A stretch of DNA of 64,000 nt from Micromonosporaceae bacterium KJ-029. Lineage in GTDB: Bacteria; Actinomycetota; Actinomycetes; Mycobacteriales; Micromonosporaceae. A program made the translations under genes and the position numbers. This document shows, piece by piece, positions 22,864-31,259 of this stretch. The DNA lies in assembly GCA_005402585.1 (NCBI GenBank), contig BIFP01000068.1:186001-250000 (forward strand). Direction: 5' to 3'. Below the pieces are notes generated by a model, which was not told the DNA's origin, did not search any database, and was given only the letters and a program-made list of their open reading frames with translations. Numbering within the stretch: the first letter of the stretch is position 1; each line of letters begins with the position of its first letter.

Positions 22864-25083
22864 ATGAGCCTGCACGCCCGACAGGTCCCGCACCCCCCGC
22901 AGCACCGGCAGTCCGAGCCGGACCTGGACGACGAACTCGCCGCCGAGCGGGCGCACCTGTCCATGTCCCGCGAGGCGCTCCACCGGATGCGCGAGCGCGC
23001 CGAGGCACTGTTCGCCACGGGCGACAAGGTCGCCGGCGACGCGTACACCGCCGAGCAGCTCGGCCGGCATCTCGCCCGGCGGGTGGCCGAGCTGGCCGAC
23101 GACCCGCGTACCCCGCTGTTCTTCGGCCGGCTCGACTTCGGCGACGCGGACGCCGAGCACGCCGGGCACCGGTACCACGTCGGCCGGCGGCACGTCACCG
23201 ACGAGCAGGGCGAACCGCTGGTGCTGGACTGGCGGGCGCCGGTCTCCCGGTCGTTCTACCGGGCCAGCGCCCGCGATCCACAGGGCCTCGCCGTGCGCCG
23301 CCGGTTCGGCTTCGGCAACGGTGTGCTCACCAGCTTCGAGGACGAACACCTGGACCGGGGCGAGGAACTCGGCACGGCCAGCCGAATCCTCACCGCCGAG
23401 ATCGAGCGTCCCCGGGTCGGCCCGATGCGTGACATCGTCGCCACCATCCAGCCGGAGCAGGACGAGCTGGTCCGCGCCGACCTGGCCGACTCGATCTGCG
23501 TACAGGGGGCACCCGGCACCGGGAAGACCGCGGTCGGGCTGCACCGCGCCGCGTACCTGCTCTACCTGCACCGGGAACGGCTGCGGCGGTCGAAGGTGCT
23601 GGTCGTCGGCCCGAACCGGGCCTTCCTGGGGTACATCGCGGCGGTGCTGCCCGCCCTCGGTGAGGTGGAAGTCGAGCAGGCCACCGTGGAGGACCTGGTC
23701 GACCGGGTGTCGGTGCGGTCGGTCGACCCGCCGGCCGTGGCCACCCTCAAGCACGACGCGCGGATGGCCGAGGTACTGCGCCGGGCGGTCGACGCGTACG
23801 TCGGCGAGCCGACCGAGCCGATTGTCGTCTCCGACGGCTCGTTCCGCTGGCGGATCGGTCTGGAACCGCTGCACCGGCTGGTACGCGAGACCCGCGAGGA
23901 GGGGCTGCCCTACGCCGTCGGACGGGACCGGGTCCGGGCCCGGGTGGTCGGGCTGCTGCAACGGCAGGCCGAGGCCCGGCGGGCGGAGTCACCGGGCGAC
24001 GCGTGGCTGCGCCGGATGGGTCGGTCGAAGCCGGTCACCGCTTTCCTGGACGCGGTCTGGCCGGCGCTCACCCCGGACGGGCTGGTGCACGCGCTGCTCG
24101 GCGACCCCGCCCGGCTCGCCGTGGCCGCCGACGGCCTGCTCTCTCCGCAGGAGCAGGCCCTGCTCACCGGCCAGCCGGTCGGCTCCGACCAGCCGACCGC
24201 CTCCGACAGCGGCCAGCCGGCAGGCTCCGACAGCGGCCACCTGGTCGGCTCCCACAGCGAGTCCGCAACGGCGAGCGGTCGCCCGGCCGGGGCCGGGCGG
24301 TCCGCCGGCCGGGCACCGGGCACGAGGCTGGGGCGGACACCGAAGGCCACCCGGTGGACCGCTGCCGACGCCGTCCTGCTCGACGAGGCGGCCGGGCTGA
24401 TCGAGCGCCCGGCCGGCTACGGACACGTCGTGGTGGACGAGGCCCAGGACCTCTCGCCGATGCAGTGCCGGGTGATCGCCCGACGTAGCGAGCACGGTTC
24501 ACTCACCCTGCTCGGCGACCTGGCCCAGGCGACCGCGCCGTGGGCCGCCACCGACTGGCGGGAGAGCCTGCGCCACCTGGGCAAGCCGGACGCGGCGGTG
24601 GTGCCGCTGACGGTCGGCTTCCGGGTGCCCGCGGCCGTGCTCGCCTTCGCCAACCGGCTGCTCCCGGCGCTCGCCGTCGACGTACCGCCGGCCGAGTCGC
24701 TGCGTCGTGACGGTGGGCTGGAGGTGCGTACCGTGACCGATCTTGCCGCCGCGACGGTGGTCGAGGTCCGGGCGGCACTGGCATACGAGGGGTCGATCGG
24801 CGTGATCGCCGCCGACGACGCGGTGCACGGGTTGCGGACGGCGCTGGCAGCGGCCGGGGTCGAGACCGCGACCGGCGACGACCCGGAGGCCGCGACGCGG
24901 GTCACCGTGATACCCGCCACACTCGTCAAAGGCCTGGAGTACGACCACGTCGTTGTCGTCGAGCCGGCGGCCATCGTGGCGGCCGAGCCGCGCGGGCTGC
25001 ACCGGCTGTACGTGGTGCTCACCCGGGCCGTGTCCCGGCTGTCGGTGCTGCATACCGCGCCGCTGCCCGCCCCGCTCGGCTGA
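22864..25083 (+). CDS. helR: HelD/HelR-type UvrD-like helicase acting on RNA polymerase
   Basis: This 739-residue superfamily-1 ATPase has Walker A GAPGTGKT at residues 215-222 and VVDEAQDLSPMQ as motif II near residue 525. The N-terminal charged helical region and DWRAPVSRSFYRASARDPQG are typical of the HelD group. HelD-type proteins recycle stalled RNA polymerase, and HelR of Streptomyces displaces rifamycins. Residues about 437-490 are a Gly/Ser/Asp/Pro-rich insertion with repeats of GSD/ASDSG. The gene choice between HelR and another HelD class is inferred. I did not find the rifamycin-associated promoter element. Confidence 0.75.
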   Translation: MSLHARQVPHPPQHRQSEPDLDDELAAERAHLSMSREALHRMRERAEALFATGDKVAGDAYTAEQLGRHLARRVAELADDPRTPLFFGRLDFGDADAEHAGHRYHVGRRHVTDEQGEPLVLDWRAPVSRSFYRASARDPQGLAVRRRFGFGNGVLTSFEDEHLDRGEELGTASRILTAEIERPRVGPMRDIVATIQPEQDELVRADLADSICVQGAPGTGKTAVGLHRAAYLLYLHRERLRRSKVLVVGPNRAFLGYIAAVLPALGEVEVEQATVEDLVDRVSVRSVDPPAVATLKHDARMAEVLRRAVDAYVGEPTEPIVVSDGSFRWRIGLEPLHRLVRETREEGLPYAVGRDRVRARVVGLLQRQAEARRAESPGDAWLRRMGRSKPVTAFLDAVWPALTPDGLVHALLGDPARLAVAADGLLSPQEQALLTGQPVGSDQPTASDSGQPAGSDSGHLVGSHSESATASGRPAGAGRSAGRAPGTRLGRTPKATRWTAADAVLLDEAAGLIERPAGYGHVVVDEAQDLSPMQCRVIARRSEHGSLTLLGDLAQATAPWAATDWRESLRHLGKPDAAVVPLTVGFRVPAAVLAFANRLLPALAVDVPPAESLRRDGGLEVRTVTDLAAATVVEVRAALAYEGSIGVIAADDAVHGLRTALAAAGVETATGDDPEAATRVTVIPATLVKGLEYDHVVVVEPAAIVAAEPRGLHRLYVVLTRAVSRLSVLHTAPLPAPLG

Positions 25084-25228
25084 GCCGGCCCCGGCGGCAC
25101 GTGGCCGGCTGCTACCCCGGCCACCCACTGCCCGAGCCCGCGCCCGAGCAGCCCGCCGGCGAGGTGGTGCCGACTTGCCCCGGTGCGATAGACCGGTAGC
25201 CGATCACGTCGCCGTGAAGGAGCAGTCG

Positions 25229-26113
25229 ATGACCCTAGCCCGTGCCGACCGGGTCAGTCGCCGGTACGGCGACGTCCTCGCCCTGGACCAGGTCGACCTC
25301 GACGTGCGCGCGGGCGAACTGGTCGGCCTGCTGGGGCCGAACGGCGCCGGCAAGAGCACGTTGATCAATCTGCTGGTCGGGTTGCGCCGCCCCACGTCGG
25401 GCCGGGTGGAATTGTTCGGCGGCGACCCGCGTGACCCGGCTAGCCGGCGGCAGATCGGTGTCACCCCGCAGGAGACCGGGCTGCCCGGCACGCTGCGGGT
25501 CGGCGAGGTGGTGGACTTCGTCTCCGCCCACTATCCGGACCCGGTCCCGCGCGGCGAGTTGCTCGACCAGTTCGGCCTGGGTGAGCTGGCCCGGCGGCAG
25601 ACCGGCGGGCTCTCCGGCGGACAGAAACGCCGGCTCGCGGTGGCGCTGGCCTTCATCGGTCGCCCCCGCCTGGTCGTGCTCGACGAGCCGACCACCGGCC
25701 TGGACGTCGAGGCCCGGCACACGCTGTGGGAGGCGATCCGGACGTTTCACGCCGACGGTGGCACGGTGCTGCTGAGCAGCCACTACCTGGAGGAGGTGGA
25801 GGCGCTCGCGCAGCGGGTGGTGGTGATCGGCCAGGGCCGGGTACTCGCCGACGACACCGTCGACGCGGTCCGGTCCGTCGTCGGCGTACGCCGGGTGAGC
25901 CTGACCGCCGACGTGTTGCCGCCGCTGCCCGGCGTGGTCCGCACCGAGCGGCTCGACGGCCGCACCCACCTGCTCACCGCCGACGCCGACCAGCTGGTGC
26001 GGGATCTGGTCACGAGCGGAGTCGAGTTCCGCGACCTGGAGGTACGCCCGACCTCGTTGGAGGAGGCGTTCCTCGCCATCACCACCGCCGACGCCGAGCC
26101 GGCACCCGCCTGA
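25229..26113 (+). CDS. ABC transporter ATP-binding protein
   Basis: The 294-residue ATPase has Walker A GPNGAGKST, signature LSGGQKRR, Walker B LVVLDEPTTGLD and the H-loop SSHYLEE. This is the layout of ABC-2 exporter ATPases of the DrrA/CcmA type. GAAGGAG lies nine bases before the ATG. The permease begins 13 bases downstream, so they form one exporter. Substrate is unknown. Confidence 0.9.
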   Translation: MTLARADRVSRRYGDVLALDQVDLDVRAGELVGLLGPNGAGKSTLINLLVGLRRPTSGRVELFGGDPRDPASRRQIGVTPQETGLPGTLRVGEVVDFVSAHYPDPVPRGELLDQFGLGELARRQTGGLSGGQKRRLAVALAFIGRPRLVVLDEPTTGLDVEARHTLWEAIRTFHADGGTVLLSSHYLEEVEALAQRVVVIGQGRVLADDTVDAVRSVVGVRRVSLTADVLPPLPGVVRTERLDGRTHLLTADADQLVRDLVTSGVEFRDLEVRPTSLEEAFLAITTADAEPAPA

Positions 26114-26126
26114 GGAGACCTCCGCC

Positions 26127-26864
26127 GTGCAACTCGCCCTGACCCACGCGCGCTATCAGCTGCTGGAGACGATCCGCATCCCGATCGCGATCTTCGGTAG
26201 CGCGTTCTTCCCGGCCGCCGCGATGCTCTTCTTCGTGGTGCCGTTCGCCGGGAAGGACCCGGTCGGCGCCACCTTCGCCACCGCCTCGATGGTCACCTTC
26301 TCGGTGATGAGCGCCAACATCTTCTCCTACGGAGTGGGCGTCGCCGAGGACCGCCAACAGCCGTGGGATCCCTTCACCCGGACCCTGCCGGCCGGGCCGG
26401 CGCCGCGCTTCGCCGGGCGGGTGCTGGCCGGGCTGACCATCACCTACCTGTCGCTGATCCCCGTGGTGGTGATCGCGGCAACCCTGACCGAGGCCCGGAT
26501 CACCCCGATGGCGTTCCTGCTGGCGTTGGTCACCGTGACGGTGATCTCCGTGCCGTTCACGCTGATGGGCCTGACCATCGGGTACGCGCTGCCGAGCAAG
26601 GCGGCGATCGTGGTGGCCCAGCTCGTCTTCTTCCCGCTCGCCTTCGGCGGCGGGTTGCTCTCCGCCCCCGGTGAGGCGCCCGGCTTCGTCGAGGCGATCG
26701 CGCCGTACCTGCCCACCCGGGGCGCGGTGGAGCTGATGTGGGCCGCGGTCGGCGACTACCAGGCAAGCCAGCTGTCGCTGATCATGCTCGGGGTCTGGCT
26801 GGTGGTGCTGGCCGCGCTCGGCGGGTGGGCCTACCGCCGAGACGAGGGTCGCCGGTTCAGCTGA
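26127..26864 (+). CDS. ABC-2 type transporter permease
   Basis: This 245-residue membrane protein has six hydrophobic helices, consistent with the ABC-2 permease fold. The start is GTG at 26127, with GAGGAG about ten bases upstream. It partners the ATPase just before it. It ends with a short basic tail (AYRRDEGRRFS). Confidence 0.87.
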   Translation: MQLALTHARYQLLETIRIPIAIFGSAFFPAAAMLFFVVPFAGKDPVGATFATASMVTFSVMSANIFSYGVGVAEDRQQPWDPFTRTLPAGPAPRFAGRVLAGLTITYLSLIPVVVIAATLTEARITPMAFLLALVTVTVISVPFTLMGLTIGYALPSKAAIVVAQLVFFPLAFGGGLLSAPGEAPGFVEAIAPYLPTRGAVELMWAAVGDYQASQLSLIMLGVWLVVLAALGGWAYRRDEGRRFS

Positions 26865-26961
26865 CCTTCGACCCGTTTCCGCCCCGGAGGGCGGCCCTGC
26901 GGTGCCACGATGCCGGAGGAGGGCGGCTGGTCCGCGGTCGCCCCGGTCGAGAGGGGTAGCC

Positions 26962-27735
26962 GTGGCCAGCGTCCCGCCGGGCACGCCCTGCTGGGCCGAC
27001 CTGGCGACGCCGGGACTCGACGCGGCTCGGCGGTTCTACCCGGAACTGTTCGGTTGGACCGGCCGGGTGGACCCTGAGCCGGAGGCGGGCGGGTACACCG
27101 TCTTCCAGCTCGGCGGCCAGGCGGTGGCCGGAGTGGGCCCGCCGGCCATACCGGACCAGGTGCCGATCTGGTCGACGTACGTCGCCACCGACGACGCCGA
27201 CCTGGTCACCGGCCGGGTGGAGCGGGCCGGCGGCCAGGTGGTGGTGCCGCCGTTCGAGGTCTTCGACCGGGGGCGGATGGCGGTCTTCAGCGACCCGTCC
27301 GGCGCCGCCTTCAGCGTCTGGCAACCGATGGCCTTCGCCGGCGCCGAGGTCTTCGACGTGCCCGGGGCGATGAGCTGGACCGAGCTGATCACACCCGACC
27401 CCGACGGCGCCCGGGTCTTCTACGAGCTGGTCTTCGGCTGGCAGCCGGAGGAGGAGCCGATGGGGCAGGTCGCCTACACCGGGTGGCGGCTGGGCGACCG
27501 GGTGGTGGCCGGGATGATGCCGCCGCTGGGTGACGAGTTCCCGGAGGACTCGCCGGCGTACTGGACGATCTACTTCTCGGTCGCCGACGCGAACGCCACC
27601 GCAGCGCGCGCCGCCGAGTTGGGCGGCACGATCCTGGTCCCGCCCCGGGACATCCCGGCCGGCCGGATCGCCGCCCTCCGCGACCCCAACGGCGCCCTCT
27701 TCTCCCTCGTCGCCCGCCCCACCCCCACCCCCTGA
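26962..27735 (+). CDS. VOC-family (glyoxalase/bleomycin resistance fold) protein, two-domain
   Basis: The 257-residue protein has two beta-alpha-beta-beta-beta modules, each beginning with a W(A/T)(D/E)L segment and ending with FSDPSGAAFSVW or LRDPNGALFSLV. This resembles the CFP-30B group of actinobacteria. The GTG at 26962 has GAGAGGGG upstream. Longer in-frame starts would add an Arg-rich extension with no homology feel. The catalytic role is not known. Confidence 0.8.
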   Translation: MASVPPGTPCWADLATPGLDAARRFYPELFGWTGRVDPEPEAGGYTVFQLGGQAVAGVGPPAIPDQVPIWSTYVATDDADLVTGRVERAGGQVVVPPFEVFDRGRMAVFSDPSGAAFSVWQPMAFAGAEVFDVPGAMSWTELITPDPDGARVFYELVFGWQPEEEPMGQVAYTGWRLGDRVVAGMMPPLGDEFPEDSPAYWTIYFSVADANATAARAAELGGTILVPPRDIPAGRIAALRDPNGALFSLVARPTPTP

Positions 27736-27762
27736 CCCACCCCGCCCCGCCCTCGCCGCAGC

Positions 27763-27829
27763 GATCATGGAGTTGTGGTGGTCGACCTGTCCGCGTGGGG
27801 CTTTTGGGGGGCACCACAACTGCATGATC
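27763..27829. terminator. Long hairpin between convergent genes
   Basis: Arms at 27763-27780 and 27812-27829 match in 17 of 18 positions (GATCATGGAGTTGTGGTG on the left). They lie between the VOC gene and the convergent btuD-like gene, as expected for a bidirectional terminator. The unusually AT-rich sequence may be a dispersed intergenic repeat. Confidence 0.6.
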
Positions 27830-27840
27830 GACGCTGACGG

Positions 27841-28839
27841 TCAGGGACGGGGTCGGGTGGGGAGGACCAGGGGGCCGTGGGGGCCGGGGATGACCTTCAC
27901 GTGGGCGCGGTAGTGGTGGGCGAGCAACTCCTCGGTGAGGACCTCCTCGGGGGTGCCGGCGGCGGCGATCCGGCCGTCGGCGAGCAGCACCATCCGGTCG
28001 GCGTACTCGCCGGCGATCGACAGGTCGTGCATGGTGGCGAGCACGGTCAGGCCGTGCGTGCGGCGCAGCTGGTCGACCAGTTCGAGGACCTCCTGCTGGT
28101 GGCCGATGTCGAGCGCGCTGGTGGGCTCGTCGAGCAGCAGCAGGGTGGCGCCCTGGGCCAATGCCCGCGCCAGGAAGACCCGCTGCCGTTCCCCGCCGGA
28201 GAGGGTGGCCAGTTCGCGGGTACGGAAGCCAGCCAGGTCCAGCCGGTCGAGCACTTCGTGCACGACGGCCAGGTCGGCGGCGGACTCCCGACCCAGCGGC
28301 GGGATGTACGGGTTGCGGCCGAGCAGCACGTAGTCCAGCACCGCCATGCCGGGCGGTACGACCGGGGACTGGGCCACCGTGGCCACCACCCGGGCCCGCT
28401 CGCGGCGACGCAGGGCGCCCAGCGGCGTACCGAACAGCCGGACGGCGTCCGGCGTGGGGAGCAGGCCCCCGACGGCGCGAAGGAGTGTCGACTTGCCGGC
28501 CCCGTTGGGGCCGATCACGGTGACCCACTCGCCGGCCCGCACAGTCAGGTCCACCCCGAAGAGAATCGGTACGCCGTCCAGGCTGACCCGCAGGCCACGC
28601 ACCTCGACGGCCGGCGACCCGGCCGCCGTGCCGCTCCCGGGAACGGGCCTGCCCGGCGCGGGCGCGGGCAGGCCGGTCGTGGGGCCGGGCGGGCCGGTCG
28701 CGGAACCGGGCGGGCCGGTCGCGGGGTCGGGCGGGCCGGGCGCGGGGTCGGGCGGGCCGGTCGCGGGGTCGGGCGGGCCGGGCGCGGGGTCGGGCGGGCC
28801 GGTCGCGGGGTCGGGCGTGCCCGGCGTGGGTGAGGTCAT
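27841..28839 (-). CDS. btuD: Vitamin B12 ABC transporter ATP-binding protein
   Basis: The 332-residue ATPase is of the BtuD/FecE/HmuV type: Walker A GPNGAGKST, signature LSGGERQR, Walker B LLLLDEPTSALD and H-loop ATMHDLS. Residues 1-75 are a Pro/Gly extension built from a six-residue repeat (GPPDPA with T or P), absent from ordinary homologues. The ATG overlaps the permease stop as ATGA. The cobalamin riboswitch upstream of the operon assigns the substrate as cobalamin or a related corrinoid. Confidence 0.88.
   Translation of the reverse strand: MTSPTPGTPDPATGPPDPAPGPPDPATGPPDPAPGPPDPATGPPGSATGPPGPTTGLPAPAPGRPVPGSGTAAGSPAVEVRGLRVSLDGVPILFGVDLTVRAGEWVTVIGPNGAGKSTLLRAVGGLLPTPDAVRLFGTPLGALRRRERARVVATVAQSPVVPPGMAVLDYVLLGRNPYIPPLGRESAADLAVVHEVLDRLDLAGFRTRELATLSGGERQRVFLARALAQGATLLLLDEPTSALDIGHQQEVLELVDQLRRTHGLTVLATMHDLSIAGEYADRMVLLADGRIAAAGTPEEVLTEELLAHHYRAHVKVIPGPHGPLVLPTRPRP
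28690..28825 (-). repeat. 18-bp minisatellite in btuD N-terminal codons
   Basis: The unit encodes GPPDPA with alternating T and P, giving a 36-base higher-order period. About seven units are seen, more divergent at the upstream end. Confidence 0.75.
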
Positions 28840-29939
28840 GACAGCACCCGCCGGGCGGTGCGCAGCACCAGGACGAAGAACGGGCCGCCCAGCAGCGCGG
28901 TGACCACCCCGATCGGGATCTCCTGCGGCGCGGCGGCGGTCCGCGCCACCACGTCGGTCAGGGCCAGAAAGGCTCCGCCGAACAGCAGCGACAGCGGGAG
29001 GACGACCCGGTAGCTCGACCCGGCGAGCAGCCGCACGGTGTGCGGCACGATGATGCCGACGAAGCCGATCAGGCCGGAGGCGGAGACGGCGGCGGCGGTG
29101 CCCAGCGAGGCGGCGGCGATCAGCAGGTACCGGGACCGCTGCGGGTGCAGACCGAGGCTGGTCGCCTCGTCGTCGCCCACCGAGAGCACGTCCAGTTCCC
29201 GCCGGAACAGCAGGATGACCAGGCTGGTGAGCAGGAAGTACGGCAGGACCAGCCGGACGTCCTGCCAGCCGGCGGTGGCCAGCCGCCCGAGCAGCCAGGA
29301 GTACACCTGCTGGATGCTCTCGGCGTGCCGTTGCAGCAGGTACGTCTGCCCGGCGCTGAGGAACGCGGAGACGGCCACCCCGGCCAGGATCAGCGTGGCC
29401 GGGGAGCGGCTGCGCCCGCCGGCGGCACCGAGCAGGTACGTCATCAGGACCGCACCGAGCGAACCGACGAAGGCGGCCAGCGGGATGGTGACCGGCAGCC
29501 CGCTCAGCGCTCCGCCCGACCCGACACCGAGGGTCAGCACCACGGTGACGGCCAGCCCGGCCCCGGCGGCCACGCCGAGCAGGTACGGGTCGGCCAGTGG
29601 GTTTCGGAACACACCCTGGTAGGCACCGCCGGCGAGGGCGAGCAGCCCGCCGACCAGCAGGCCCAGCACCGCCCGAGGCAGCCGCAACTCGGTGACGATC
29701 GCGATCTCCCGCTCGGTCAGCCCGCTGTCCAGGCGTACCCCGGGCAGCAGGTTGAGCAGTTCGATCGCGACGCTGCCGGGCGGCAGGCTGACCGGGCCGA
29801 ACGAGACACCGGCCACCAGCGCGACGAGCACCGCGAAGATGCCGGCGGCGAGCCAGCGTTTCCGGAGTCCCGTCGGGCGAGGCGGCTGCGCCGCCTCGCC
29901 CGACGGGAAGGAAGGGCCCCTTCTTAACGCCTGGTGCAT
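28836..29939 (-). CDS. btuC: Vitamin B12 ABC transporter permease
   Basis: This 367-residue FecCD/BtuC-family permease has about ten hydrophobic helices and the motifs GAYQGVFRNPLADPYLLGV and GLIGFVGIIVPHTVRLLAG. The best start is ATG at 29939, preceded by AGGGGA. The first 28 residues are then encoded by half of a 51-bp repeat and by an 18-bp perfect palindrome. No other ATG, GTG or TTG lies before the first helix. Confidence 0.88.
   Translation of the reverse strand: MHQALRRGPSFPSGEAAQPPRPTGLRKRWLAAGIFAVLVALVAGVSFGPVSLPPGSVAIELLNLLPGVRLDSGLTEREIAIVTELRLPRAVLGLLVGGLLALAGGAYQGVFRNPLADPYLLGVAAGAGLAVTVVLTLGVGSGGALSGLPVTIPLAAFVGSLGAVLMTYLLGAAGGRSRSPATLILAGVAVSAFLSAGQTYLLQRHAESIQQVYSWLLGRLATAGWQDVRLVLPYFLLTSLVILLFRRELDVLSVGDDEATSLGLHPQRSRYLLIAAASLGTAAAVSASGLIGFVGIIVPHTVRLLAGSSYRVVLPLSLLFGGAFLALTDVVARTAAAPQEIPIGVVTALLGGPFFVLVLRTARRVLS
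29869..29907 (-). repeat. 18-bp perfect inverted repeat inside the btuC N-terminal codons
   Basis: Arms at 29869-29886 and 29890-29907 pair perfectly with a three-base loop (TGC). It is translated as part of a Pro-rich N-terminus. Such a stable stem just inside a gene could limit translation or act as an attenuator. Confidence 0.7.
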
Positions 29940-29959
29940 GGAAAGGGTCCCCTGTTAAC
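29909..29959 (-). repeat. 51-bp GGGCCC/GTTAAC repeat, copy 1
   Basis: Two half-units, AAGGGCCCCTT-TTAACG and AGGGTCCCCTGTTAAC, form the 51-bp element between btuF and btuC. It includes the btuC start codon. By eye it matches the copy at 48190-48240 in 41 of 51 positions. Confidence 0.75.
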
Positions 29960-29974
29960 GCCTACCGTGCTCCG

Positions 29975-30910
29975 TCACTCGGACGCCTTGGCGCTGGCGT
30001 CCACGATGACCCGCAGCAGGTCCACCACGCGCGGCCCCCAGCGGGAGGCGATGTCGTCGTCGAGTTCCACGATCTGGTCGTTCTTGACCGCGTCGATGTC
30101 GGACCAGCCGCTGCGCGCCTTGACCGTCGCGGCGTTCTGCTGGCAGCACTTGACGTCGGAGAGGAACACGAAGTCCGGGTTGGCCTTTACGATCACTTCC
30201 TGGGACAGCTGGGGGTAGCCGCCGCTCTTGCCGTCGGCGTCGGCCGGGTCCGCGATGTTCTCCAGGCCGGCGAGGGCGTAGATCGAGCCGATGAAGGTCT
30301 TGCTGGTGGCGGTGTACAGCTCCGGGCCCAGCTCGTGGAAGTAGGTGGGCGCCTGCACCCGCTGCGGCACCTCGGCGACGATCTTCGCGATGTCGTCCTT
30401 CATCCGCTGCACGACATCCGTCGCCGCGGTGGCGTTGCCGGTAAGCGTGCCCAGCTCGGTGATCTGCCGGTACGAGTCGTCCAGGGTCTGCGCCGCCGGG
30501 GTCAGGTAGACCGGAATCCGCAGCGTGGTGAGCTGGTCAACGATCTTGTTGCGGTCGTCGCTGAGCACCACCAGGTCGGGGTCCTTCGCGGCGATCGCCT
30601 CGGCGTTCGGCTGGTAGCCGGACAGGTCCGTCTTCGGCGCGTCGGCCGGGAAGTTGGACTGGTCGTCAACGGCGGCGACCTGCGGGCCGGCGCCGATGGC
30701 GAAGAGCATCTCGGTGGCCGACGCGGAGAGCGAGACGATCTTCTCCGGGCGCTGCTCCAGGGTCAGCGAGCCGACGGTGACGGGGAAGGCGGCGGCGCTC
30801 GGGCTGCCGCTGGCGGTGGGTGTCTCGGTGGTCTTCTCGGCGCAGGCGCCGAGGGCGAGCGCGGCCACCGCGAGGGTGGCGGCGAAGAGCCGGGGAGTAC
30901 GGCGGGACAT
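29975..30910 (-). CDS. btuF: Vitamin B12 substrate-binding lipoprotein
   Basis: This 311-residue periplasmic-binding protein has a lipoprotein signal with lipobox LGAC and lipid Cys22. The cluster-A fold shows PEKIVSLSASATEMLFAIGAG and PDLVVLSDDRN. CQQNAATV near residue 255 and SRWGPRVVDLLRVI at the end are typical of this class. It is the first gene of the operon. AGGAGG precedes the ATG, and the leader carries a cobalamin riboswitch with a stem that covers this site. Confidence 0.92.
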   Translation of the reverse strand: MSRRTPRLFAATLAVAALALGACAEKTTETPTASGSPSAAAFPVTVGSLTLEQRPEKIVSLSASATEMLFAIGAGPQVAAVDDQSNFPADAPKTDLSGYQPNAEAIAAKDPDLVVLSDDRNKIVDQLTTLRIPVYLTPAAQTLDDSYRQITELGTLTGNATAATDVVQRMKDDIAKIVAEVPQRVQAPTYFHELGPELYTATSKTFIGSIYALAGLENIADPADADGKSGGYPQLSQEVIVKANPDFVFLSDVKCCQQNAATVKARSGWSDIDAVKNDQIVELDDDIASRWGPRVVDLLRVIVDASAKASE

Positions 30911-30914
30911 CGGT

Positions 30915-30953
30915 CCTCCTGTCGGTCGAGGAGTGCGGTGCTTCGCCGACAGG
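30915..30953 (-). promoter_or_regulatory. Shine-Dalgarno-sequestering stem of the btuF leader
   Basis: CCTGTCGG and CCGACAGG (30918-30925 and 30946-30953) pair as an 8-bp stem. The AGGAGG of btuF (30920-30915) overlaps its base. This looks like the expression platform that lets the riboswitch block translation. Confidence 0.65.
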
Positions 30954-30997
30954 AAGCGTGAGCGCCCGTCCGCGAGGCGCCCTTCCTCGAGAGCGCG

Positions 30998-31110
30998 GTT
31001 CGCGACCGCACCCCAGGCGACCTGGCTCGTCCCCGGATCGGGGCATCACAGTTGCGGGACAGCACCGGTTTCGCACCGGCTTCGCTGGGGTGGGTCGGTA
31101 TGACGGTAGC
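30998..31110 (-). ncRNA. Cobalamin riboswitch
   Basis: On the minus strand the leader holds the B12-box core CCCGCAACTGTGA (31045-31060), preceded by GCCGGTGCGAAACCGGTG and followed by GAGCCAGGTCGCCTGG (31013-31027). CACCCCAG and CTGGGGTG close the structure. All conserved blocks appear in the right order. It should repress btuFCD when cobalamin is plentiful. Edges are approximate. Confidence 0.93.
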
Positions 31111-31117
31111 GCACGCC

Positions 31118-31150
31118 GCGACCGCGGCCCGCCGAGCAGGCCGCGGTCGC
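31118..31150. terminator. 12-bp perfect stem-loop upstream of the riboswitch
   Basis: Arms 31118-31129 and 31139-31150 (GCGACCGCGGCC and its complement) pair perfectly with a nine-base loop. It separates the carboxypeptidase from the btu leader on the same strand's far side and may help end transcription. Its role is inferred. Confidence 0.4.
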
Positions 31151-31218
31151 CGCCGCAGGGCCGCCGCCGGCCAAGGTCGGGGCGGACGCTCGATGTTCTT
31201 TGTCCGGTTGGTCCCTGA

Positions 31219-31256
31219 GACGGGGCCCCGCGCGAGGGGTGTGGCGAGGCCCCGTC
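31219..31256 (-). terminator. Terminator after the M14 carboxypeptidase
   Basis: GACGGGGCC (31219-31227) pairs perfectly with GGCCCCGTC (31248-31256). The hairpin begins three bases after the carboxypeptidase stop. Confidence 0.6.
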
Positions 31257-31259
31257 GAC

